Shown piece after piece: positions 28,144 to 35,141 of a DNA stretch of 41,590 nt; within the stretch, counting starts at the first letter, position 1; each line of letters begins with the position of its first letter. The stretch lies in contig JANQQA010000088.1 of assembly GCA_028285205.1 (NCBI GenBank), positions 1 to 41,590 on the forward strand, written 5' to 3'. This DNA is from Bythopirellula sp. (lineage in GTDB: Bacteria; Planctomycetota; Planctomycetia; Pirellulales; Lacipirellulaceae). Both the position numbers and the translations under genes were made by a program. The notes below the pieces were generated by a model. The model was not told the DNA's origin, searched no databases, and worked only from the letters and a program-made list of their open reading frames with translations.

Positions 28144-29919
28144 ATGTTCGATCCCAAAGACAGACGCGCGCACCGCCGGTTTCGACTGGCCGCAGGGAGA
28201 CTCTTCTTCCGGGTGGTCGTGTGCTGCGGCTGCGCTCTGTTTGCGGTCCAGCCTGTCGCTGCTCAGGGCGATCTCTCCGTGATGGCGGCCGATACTTCGA
28301 GCCCGCGCGATACGCTCAGAAGTTTCATCGACGCTTGCAACGCGGTTTACAAAATCATCGAGGCCGAGAAGTATCTCAATCCTGAAAGCCCAGAGCATCG
28401 TGCGATCGCGTATCGGGTTCTGGACTGTCTGGACATTAGCGAGCTGCCCGCTTACGCGCGTGAAGAGCAGGCCGCCGAGATTGCTGTATGCATTAAAGAA
28501 ATCCTCGATCGGGTGCGGCTGCCCGCTTGGGATGAGATTCCCGATATCGAAGAGATCCAAGCGGCGGGCGGCTACGAAATGCTGTCGCGCTGGCGGATTC
28601 CCGACACGCGGATCACCATCGCTCGCATTGAAGAAGGCGCTCAGAAGCACGAGTATCTGTTCAGCGCTGGGACGGCTAACCGCGCCGTGTCCTACTACGA
28701 AAGTGTGAAATCCCAGCCGTATCGGCAAACGGGACCCGAGATCTCTGCGGGATTTTATGAGTGGTACATGTCCTCCCCTCGTAATCCGTACTTGGCCGAC
28801 TTCGTCGACGGTCTGCCGGACTGGCTGAAGCATGGACGCAGCATGGGCTTGGCGCGGTGGAAATGGCCGTTGCTGATTTTGGCAACCGTAGCGTCCGTCG
28901 TTTCCATGACGCTTTTCTACTGGCTGTATTTGAGAATCACTGCCAGTATGGATCGAACGCGGCTGTTCAGGTATTGGTTGACGTTGGCGTTCCCGATCCT
29001 AGCGGTCTGCGTCCCCTTGCTGTTTATGAATGTGGTTCACAGAAAGATCGGCATCTTTGGCACGCCTCTGTACGTGCTCGACTACATCTCGATCTTCGTC
29101 AGCATCGGTGCCGGGGTGGTGCTGATCTTTGCGACGGTCACACGCATCGCCGAGACAGTGATTGCCTCGCCGCGCATCAGTCCCTTTGGGCTGAATGCTC
29201 AATTGATTCGCGTACTCGCGAAGCTCGTTGCCTTTGCCGGTGTCACCGCCTTGATCCTCTACGGCGGACAATACTTGGGGATTCCCGTGGGGACGCTTCT
29301 GGCAAGTGCCGGAATCGGTGGTCTGGCACTAGCGCTGGGGTCGCAGGACACGCTTAAGGACCTGTTTGGGACCGTCTCGCTGATGGCAGACAAACCATTC
29401 CGTGTCGGCGAGCGAATTATCCTCGGCAAGTACGATGGTGTGGTGGAAGACATCGGCTTGCGATCAACCAAGTTGCGGTTGCTCAACGGGCATCTGGTCA
29501 CCCTGCCCAACGATCAGCTCGCGCGATCGCAGATCGAAAACGTCGGTCGCCGGCCCTACATCCGACGGATTGCCGATATCCAACTCCCGCTCGATACACC
29601 GCGATCCTCGATCGAGCAGGCCATCGCCAGCATTCGCTCCGTGTTGGGAGAGCACGAAGGGATGGATCCTGAGTACCCGCCGCGGGTGTATTTCACCGAC
29701 TACCTTCCCACGGCGTTCAACATCAAAGTGATCTACTGGTATTATCCGCCCAACTACTGGGATTACCTCGCGATGAGCGAGAACGTCAATCTCGCCATCT
29801 TCCGCGCCTTTGAAGAACAGGGCATCCAATTCTCCTTGCCAACCAGAGTGGCCCACACCTCGGTGGGGAGCGAAGAGAAACCGGTCGAGGTCAGGATGCT
29901 GGATTCGCATCGCGATTGA
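28144..29919 (+). CDS. MscS-family mechanosensitive channel with long exported N-terminal domain
   Basis: 591 residues from the ATG at 28144; an in-frame ATG at 28063 would add a 27-residue leader. A signal-like segment (about 20-40, ending VQPVAAQ) precedes an exported domain of roughly 200 residues. Membrane helices follow (about 240-260, 280-300, 320-340, 375-395), then the MscS pore helix GTLLASAGIGGLALALGSQDTLKDLFG and the beta domain ADKPFRVGERIILGKYDGVVEDIGLRSTKLR. Members release solutes under hypo-osmotic shock or act as lipid-gated channels. The large N-terminal domain resembles the extended MscK/YbdG-like architectures rather than the small E. coli MscS. No operon partner. Confidence 0.9.
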   Translation: MFDPKDRRAHRRFRLAAGRLFFRVVVCCGCALFAVQPVAAQGDLSVMAADTSSPRDTLRSFIDACNAVYKIIEAEKYLNPESPEHRAIAYRVLDCLDISELPAYAREEQAAEIAVCIKEILDRVRLPAWDEIPDIEEIQAAGGYEMLSRWRIPDTRITIARIEEGAQKHEYLFSAGTANRAVSYYESVKSQPYRQTGPEISAGFYEWYMSSPRNPYLADFVDGLPDWLKHGRSMGLARWKWPLLILATVASVVSMTLFYWLYLRITASMDRTRLFRYWLTLAFPILAVCVPLLFMNVVHRKIGIFGTPLYVLDYISIFVSIGAGVVLIFATVTRIAETVIASPRISPFGLNAQLIRVLAKLVAFAGVTALILYGGQYLGIPVGTLLASAGIGGLALALGSQDTLKDLFGTVSLMADKPFRVGERIILGKYDGVVEDIGLRSTKLRLLNGHLVTLPNDQLARSQIENVGRRPYIRRIADIQLPLDTPRSSIEQAIASIRSVLGEHEGMDPEYPPRVYFTDYLPTAFNIKVIYWYYPPNYWDYLAMSENVNLAIFRAFEEQGIQFSLPTRVAHTSVGSEEKPVEVRMLDSHRD

Positions 29920-30061
29920 GCGGGGCGGCCGCACGGCATGATCATGCGTTGGCGCCGTGTCCGCAGCGGCCCAGCTTCTCGATTGTGGATAGTTCACGTT
30001 GCACCGTTTCCGCAGTGGCGCAGGCCGGCCCTTGCGTCATGCTTTGTGCAACACCCTTGCG

Positions 30062-31060
30062 TTACCGACGACAGCAACCGCTGCAACCCAGCACTTCGAG
30101 ATTGATGCCCAGGAAGTAGCCGGACTGGGTCGAAATAAACGCCGGATCGGAGAGCGGTACTTCCGTCATCGGGTGATTGATGAACGGCATGTCGGAGATG
30201 TACTTGAAGTTCACGCCGGGGCGAATGACCATGCCGCGCATTCTCGCATCCAGCTGCAGGCCCAGATCGACCGTGACAGCGAACTCGTCGATCTCATCGA
30301 CGATCACATCCGTGTCGAGGACAGTACCGACGGCGCTCCGCAGGAAGCTCTGCCCTTCATATTCGGCGTTCATGTTGAAGAAGCCTACGCCGAAATCCAG
30401 AATCCAATCCCGTCCGTTCAGACGGCGGTTCAACGAACCGCGCACTTCACCGCCCAGATAGTTCGTGTCGAGGTCTTCCAGGTACTGGCCGCTGCCGCTG
30501 AAGTCGAATTGCGCGTTCATTACGAATTCTTGTTCAAACTCCAAGTGACTGAATCCGAATCCCAAGTCAAACGATTGGTTTCGGTCACCGTGTAGCCAAA
30601 ACGTTTCTGCGAGCCCCACGTACTGGCTGTTGTAGAGCACATCGCTACCCAGCGTGAAGGAAGCGTTCTCGCCCGCGGCAGTTTGCACGCGTCCGATTCC
30701 GTCGAGCGATGCGAACCACACGGAACCTGGCGTTGGATCAGCAAACGTAGCCGAGGAGCCCATGTCGTCGATTCCCGCCAGCGCGAGATCGTATTCGATT
30801 CGCGTGCTGGAACCAGAACGGCGATAGAAGCCGCTGAGCCCGAGCTTGGTGCCCAGATCGGTTTGGTCGTCGGTAAACAGATCGGGTTGCTGGACAATAC
30901 CGCCCTGCACAATCGATCCGGCGGTGTAGTCGGGCATGAAGGGAATCCAGAACCCGGCGTCGAGATCGACTTCGTATTCGGCGCGCGCTTGGTTGCCAGT
31001 GGTTCCAAGCGCAAGTGAGACCGTAATCAGCAGTCCGAGCTGAGTTCGCAGGATTCGCAC
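30062..31060 (-). CDS. outer-membrane beta-barrel candidate
   Basis: 332 residues from a GTG at 31060, with GGAGGG 8 nt upstream; upstream in-frame codons lack a ribosome binding site and would spoil the signal peptide. A signal peptide is visible (QLGLLITVSLALGTTGNQARA). The rest is alternating hydrophobic/polar strands with aromatic girdles (FDLGFGFSHLEFEQEF, WILDFGVGFFNMNAEY), typical of a porin-like barrel. It ends CSGCCRR, which is not the usual C-terminal aromatic residue. No specific family recognised. It is divergent from the DUF481-type gene by about 340 nt. Confidence 0.7.
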   Translation of the reverse strand: MRILRTQLGLLITVSLALGTTGNQARAEYEVDLDAGFWIPFMPDYTAGSIVQGGIVQQPDLFTDDQTDLGTKLGLSGFYRRSGSSTRIEYDLALAGIDDMGSSATFADPTPGSVWFASLDGIGRVQTAAGENASFTLGSDVLYNSQYVGLAETFWLHGDRNQSFDLGFGFSHLEFEQEFVMNAQFDFSGSGQYLEDLDTNYLGGEVRGSLNRRLNGRDWILDFGVGFFNMNAEYEGQSFLRSAVGTVLDTDVIVDEIDEFAVTVDLGLQLDARMRGMVIRPGVNFKYISDMPFINHPMTEVPLSDPAFISTQSGYFLGINLEVLGCSGCCRR

Positions 31061-31396
31061 GACAATTGCCCTCCATGTGCAAGTAATGAGTCGCGTGTTG
31101 AATCTGCATCGGAAAACAGTCCTAAGCTCCACTAGCGTTCTGCGCGTTGATGCGAATGTTAGGCCTGTGCCTGAACTAACAACCAACCGCATTGTGACGA
31201 TTCGCACGGTTGTTCCGGGTAGCCGCAAGCTACACGAGGTTTGTACGGCAGTAGTCGGGAAGTGCTAGCACGCGTGCGGTCACTCGTCTTGTCGGCGATT
31301 GCGCATATTTTGTATACGCTTACCCCAAACGAGGGATTTCACGCCGCCTGCAGATGTTGGATGCCAGGTGTTAGGCTTCACTAGGACACGAAATTG

Positions 31397-32386
31397 ATGC
31401 TTCGAATCGGTGCCGCTACTTGTTTCTTGAGCGCAGCGAGTGTGCACGTGGCGCTCACGCTGCCGCTTGCCCAGGCCGATCAGCCTCCGCCGGTTATGGC
31501 TCCACCGTCCGCAGCTTTGGCCACTGCTGCGCCTGCGGCGTTCGAAATCCTGCAATCGGCAACGCCCGCCGCACCCGAGTCTCACAAGCTGCTAGAAACC
31601 GCGCCGTCTAGCGCCGTCGACACATTGAACGACGGCAAGGTCATCGAAGACTCCAATGTGCAGCCCGTCGCGGCCGGTGGTGTTTCGATCGCTCAAGCGC
31701 CCAAGTGGTATCACTTTGCCTATTGGTTTGGCCCGACGCCGTGGGACATCGGTTTTGAGCTGGGCATCAACGGCGCCGAGGGGATCAATGAAGCGCTAAG
31801 TTTTCGTACTGGTGGGCATCTGAAACGCGAAACCGAGAACTGGAAGTTCGACACCACATTGGTCTACAACAAGAATACTGCCAACGGCGTGGAAACCCAG
31901 AACAACGCCTTGCTCGATGTGCGAATTGATCGGCTATTAGGCGATTCGCCCTGGTCGCTCTATTTTCTCAATCAAGAACTGTACGATGAGTTTCAGGCGT
32001 ACGATTTGCGCGTCTCGGGTAATACGGGTATCGGCTATCAGTTTATCGACTGGGAGCACCTCGAACTGGTCGGACGATTTGGTGCTGGTGCGTCTCGCGA
32101 GTTCGGCGGCCCCGATGACAGCACCGCCTATGAAGCCTTGTTCGGTTTGGAGTACGATCACGAGCTGACCAAAACGCAGCGGTTGTACGCGAAGGCCGAC
32201 TACTTCCCCGAGTGGGAAGATTTCAGCCGCTACCGCGTGGTGACGGACGTGGGCTGGGAGATCGATCTCGACAAACCGGGGAACATGAGCCTCAAGTTCT
32301 CAATCATCGATCGCTACGACAGCACGCCCAACGGGGTCGATCCCAACGAGATTAACTACGCGGTGCTGCTGATTTGGGGCATTTGA
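31397..32386 (+). CDS. outer-membrane protein, DUF481/YdiY-like
   Basis: 329 residues from the ATG at 31397. Signal peptide (about 1-27, ending LPLAQA), then a Pro/Ala-rich linker (30-95), then the DUF481 barrel: WDIGFELGINGAEG, TETENWKFDTTLVYNKN-like strands, LYFLNQELYDEFQAYDLRVSGNTGIGYQF, and a terminal strand INYAVLLIWGI. DUF481 proteins include E. coli YdiY, a salt-induced outer-membrane protein of unknown mechanism. Transcribed alone. Confidence 0.8.
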   Translation: MLRIGAATCFLSAASVHVALTLPLAQADQPPPVMAPPSAALATAAPAAFEILQSATPAAPESHKLLETAPSSAVDTLNDGKVIEDSNVQPVAAGGVSIAQAPKWYHFAYWFGPTPWDIGFELGINGAEGINEALSFRTGGHLKRETENWKFDTTLVYNKNTANGVETQNNALLDVRIDRLLGDSPWSLYFLNQELYDEFQAYDLRVSGNTGIGYQFIDWEHLELVGRFGAGASREFGGPDDSTAYEALFGLEYDHELTKTQRLYAKADYFPEWEDFSRYRVVTDVGWEIDLDKPGNMSLKFSIIDRYDSTPNGVDPNEINYAVLLIWGI

Positions 32387-32497
32387 GTCGCCCGCGACTG
32401 GCAGTTGGAGTTCTCGTTGGTTAGCATAGTGCTCAACCGCTGGTGGGAAAGATGCCGGCGTCAGGCAGCTTTGTAACACTGGCGGCACGATTGGTTT

Positions 32498-32950
32498 ATG
32501 CACGATTCGACTCTCGAACTACTTCAACAGACCCTGCGTCGGGAGATGCCAATCACCGCAGCCATGGGAATCGAGGTCGTCTCGTGGCAAGACGAGCGGC
32601 TCACGATGCGGATGCCCCTGGAGCCCAATCGCAACCATCAGTACTCCGCGTTCGCCGGCAGTTTGAACGCCCTCTGCACGATTGTTGGTTGGGGCACAAT
32701 TTTTCTGCTGTTGCAACAGGAATCACTCGCCGGCAATATCGTGATCCGTCGTGGGAAGATTCGTTATCTTCGACCAGTGCGAGCGCCCGAATTCCTGGCC
32801 ACAGGGCTGCCGATCGAATCTACGGATCGCAGCTACTTCTTCGATCTGTTACGCAGCAAGGGCAACACAAAACTCGACCTCGCGGTGGAAATCTCCGACG
32901 AACAAGGCCCCTACGTCCGTTTTCAAGGTTCGTATGTCGTGCAGGACTAG
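32498..32950 (+). CDS. hot-dog-fold thioesterase (YiiD C-terminal-like)
   Basis: 150 residues. The MPLEPNRNHQYSAFAGSLNALCTIVGWG segment matches the YiiD C-terminal thioesterase-like family: a conserved N-x-N, then FAGSL before the long helix and GWG. Members are thought to hydrolyse acyl thioesters; the substrate is unknown. It stands alone, convergent with the EEP gene (14 nt between the stops). Start ATG at 32498 is the only good one and puts a short helix before the fold. Confidence 0.85.
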   Translation: MHDSTLELLQQTLRREMPITAAMGIEVVSWQDERLTMRMPLEPNRNHQYSAFAGSLNALCTIVGWGTIFLLLQQESLAGNIVIRRGKIRYLRPVRAPEFLATGLPIESTDRSYFFDLLRSKGNTKLDLAVEISDEQGPYVRFQGSYVVQD

Positions 32951-32964
32951 GCCTTCGGACGCGG

Positions 32965-33969
32965 CTATCGAGTTCTGGTACGCTGCTGACTTACGGATGT
33001 GCGCCAGCTAAATCTTGCGTCGCACGTGACGGCGAGATGATCTGAGAGCGAGCCTTCAGGAACGCGCTGGTCGAGCATCGGTAGTGTGGAAGCGGTCAAT
33101 GGTGTTAGCCGCGGACCCTGCGCTGTTTTCGGCAACGAAACGAAGATGTAGTCGATCCGCCGACCACCGTCGTTCGCCACGGCATCACTCGTGCCGGTGG
33201 GACCGCGCTGTCGGATTGTCTCGACGTCCAACAAGCGGCGGCCTTGGTAGGACAAAGCACGCCGTAGTCGATGGTAGGGAGTGCTCCGCGACGTGTACTG
33301 TTGGGCCTCACCCTGCAGAGCCTCCACATTGAAGTCTCCCATCGCGATCAGCGGGATGTCGCTAGCGGCGTGTTCGGCAATGAAAGCGGAAAGCTCCTGA
33401 ATTTGTTTTGCTCGGGCAACTTGGGAACGACTTTCCAAGTGTGTAAGAAAACAATCGAGTCGAGCGCTGGGATGCTCTCCGATTCGCAACCGCGCGTGCA
33501 GTGCACCTTTGGCAGCGAAACCGTCGGCCTTGAAACCCGAGTCAATGAAACGCGAGGCGTGCGAATAGGTAATCGTGTGTGTCTGTTCGATGGGCCAGTG
33601 ACTCAACAAGATCAGCCCACTACCGATAAGGTGCCTGCCAGAGCGCTGCGGACCCCATGCGATAGACAGTGGTACTTCCGAACTCGTCTGCAGTGAGTTC
33701 AAAAGTGCTAACGTGTGATCGTGATCGAAAGCCTCGCTGATTCCAATCAGATCGAAGGGAGCGAAGCGCTCTCCGATTGCGGTGGCACGATATTGCGAAG
33801 CACTGCACTTGCCAGCAAAGCGAGTCGCCACGTCGGGCAGCAAATGCACGTTGTAAGACACGATGCGAATCGGAACGGACGCTTCGTGAGCACGACCCCG
33901 ACTCGTCGCGTGTAATGCCAGCACAACTGCCGCCAGCATGAGGGTTCGACGCGTTCTGTTGTTGTTCAT
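32965..33969 (-). CDS. exported endonuclease/exonuclease/phosphatase-family enzyme
   Basis: 334 residues from the ATG at 33969, which begins a signal peptide (LMLAAVVLALHATSRGRAHA-like, about 10-30). The EEP fold motifs are in order: SYNVHLLPD, the catalytic Glu in LIGISEAFD, LTHLES, GDFNVEA and the terminal SDHLAVT. The opening and GSGLILLSHWPI segments are closest to the bacterial neutral sphingomyelinase/phosphodiesterase branch rather than ExoIII, but nuclease activity cannot be excluded. Exported, so the substrate is outside the cytoplasm. In-frame ATGs lie upstream of 33969 but would precede the signal peptide with a hydrophilic stretch. Confidence 0.82.
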   Translation of the reverse strand: MNNNRTRRTLMLAAVVLALHATSRGRAHEASVPIRIVSYNVHLLPDVATRFAGKCSASQYRATAIGERFAPFDLIGISEAFDHDHTLALLNSLQTSSEVPLSIAWGPQRSGRHLIGSGLILLSHWPIEQTHTITYSHASRFIDSGFKADGFAAKGALHARLRIGEHPSARLDCFLTHLESRSQVARAKQIQELSAFIAEHAASDIPLIAMGDFNVEALQGEAQQYTSRSTPYHRLRRALSYQGRRLLDVETIRQRGPTGTSDAVANDGGRRIDYIFVSLPKTAQGPRLTPLTASTLPMLDQRVPEGSLSDHLAVTCDARFSWRTSVSQQRTRTR

Positions 33970-34092
33970 AGTCGGAGAATTCGTCTGGATCATGATCCAC
34001 CTAGATGACCTACGTCCGGTGCACTTTTTGATCGACATTGGCGCGCTGGTCAAAGCAGCCACTTTCGCAATTCGAACACCAACATTTCAATG

Positions 34093-34105
34093 TGCCAAAT
34101 TGGCA
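34093..34105. promoter_or_regulatory. palindrome TGCCAAATTGGCA (operator-like)
   Basis: Six-base arms (TGCCAA and TTGGCA) around one base. Its sequence recurs inverted at 34150-34159, inside the second inverted repeat. Located in the intergenic region between the EEP gene and hsp20. Confidence 0.5.
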
Positions 34106-34132
34106 GTCTCCGCCGGCGTGCTCGTGGTCATC

Positions 34133-34158
34133 GCCAAAATGACACCTGTCAATTTGGC
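34133..34158. promoter_or_regulatory. 12-bp inverted repeat, operator-like
   Basis: Left arm GCCAAAATGACA (34133-34144), 2-nt spacer CC, right arm TGTCAATTTGGC (34147-34158). Eleven of twelve arm positions pair. The core TGACA-CC-TGTCA is a perfect palindrome. Position about 200 nt upstream of hsp20 suggests a transcription-factor site, but it could serve the divergent EEP gene. The short spacer argues against an RNA hairpin terminator. Confidence 0.6.
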
Positions 34159-34232
34159 AATGTCGGGGTGAATTGAGATATCTTGTTTGGACGTAAGTTC
34201 ATGCAATAAAGGGAGTTATGCAATAGTCCATG

Positions 34233-34310
34233 AGGCTGAGTCTTCGAATGGCACAGAGGCTGCAATGTAGGGATCGCGTGCTCCGCGAGCGCTGAAGAGG
34301 CGCTCAGCCT
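34233..34310 (+). other. hairpin-forming hsp20 leader
   Basis: AGGCTGAG (34233-34240) can pair with CTCAGCCT (34303-34310), and GAGCGC (34287-34292) with GCGCTC (34300-34305); the two overlap and are mutually exclusive. This could be a folded 5' leader of the hsp20 mRNA. The ribosome binding site itself is not obviously sequestered, so a thermosensor role is speculative. Confidence 0.35.
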
Positions 34311-34365
34311 AGGAGACCCACATCGGAATAGGCTTCATGTTTCCATTGAGAAGGAGGAATAGACC

Positions 34366-34797
34366 ATGGGTAACTGCACACAAAAAAACCGCCTGCAGGA
34401 CTTCGTTCCCAGCAACTGGAACGAGTTTGATTCGCTGCTGAATCAAGTTCTCGCTCCGACGGTCGCGCGCACCGTGCGCGGCATCCGTGCGCCGCTGAGC
34501 GTTTGGGAAGCTGACGACGCATACCACGTCGAGTTGGATCTTCCAGGCGTATCGAAAGACGACATCGAGTTGACGTTTGAGCAGGGGAACCTGCAAATCG
34601 TCGCTGATCGCAAGGCTCCCGAAGGGGAGCGCAAGGGTCTGCACGAAGAGCGTGTCTACGGCAAGGTAACTCGTTCGCTCAGCTTGTCTGAGTCGGTCGA
34701 TCCTGACAGCATTGCTGCCGAGTTGACCAACGGCGTCCTGCATGTCACGGTCGCGAAGGTTCCCGAGGTGCAACCGAAGCGGATTGACATCAACTGA
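34366..34797 (+). CDS. small heat-shock protein Hsp20/alpha-crystallin
   Basis: 143 residues. The ATG at 34366 is preceded by a strong AGGAGG (34352-34357, 8-nt spacing). The alpha-crystallin domain is complete: APLSVWEADDAYHVELDLPGVSKDDIEL, the QIVADRKAPE loop, and YGKVTRSLSLSESVDPDSIAAELTNGVLHVTVAK, ending RIDIN. Small heat-shock proteins hold unfolding proteins in large oligomers without ATP. The IxI-type C-terminal motif is present as RIDI. Two operator-like inverted repeats and a long leader lie upstream, consistent with stress regulation (inference). A terminator follows. Confidence 0.95.
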   Translation: MGNCTQKNRLQDFVPSNWNEFDSLLNQVLAPTVARTVRGIRAPLSVWEADDAYHVELDLPGVSKDDIELTFEQGNLQIVADRKAPEGERKGLHEERVYGKVTRSLSLSESVDPDSIAAELTNGVLHVTVAKVPEVQPKRIDIN

Positions 34798-34829
34798 TCG
34801 ACAATCCCCTCCAAGTAGTTCATGACGAG

Positions 34830-34859
34830 AGGGTCGCGTTTCGACGCGGCCCTTTTTTT
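34830..34859 (+). terminator. intrinsic terminator of hsp20
   Basis: About 10-bp stem (AGGGTCGCGT and ACGCGGCCCT, one G-T wobble) closed by a TTCG tetraloop, followed directly by seven T residues. Confidence 0.93.
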
Positions 34860-35141
34860 GATCCTCTCCTGCGCGATGCTTACATGCCATAGTGCTAGCG
34901 TTTTGCGGTAAATGTGCTCGTTCGCGCAGCGCTCAAGATTGGGCAATCGTTGCAACCGGCAAAGTCTATCGGCGGGTACCCCAATTTGGACCAGACCCTA
35001 CCCGCAAGTTAGTCATTCCCAAGCAAGCACACGCTTCCGACGACCGATCTAATAACAGTCGATCACGCGAAGTCTGGCCGTTTGGCTACCTGCCGAAACA
35101 GATTTTTGCACGACTTCGCACCGGGCAGGAGGCCCAAACTG
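34860..35141. other. intergenic region upstream of the 928-residue protein gene
   Basis: No gene is supported. A strong AGGAGG at 35127-35132 marks the start of the next gene. I see no other structure. Confidence 0.4.
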
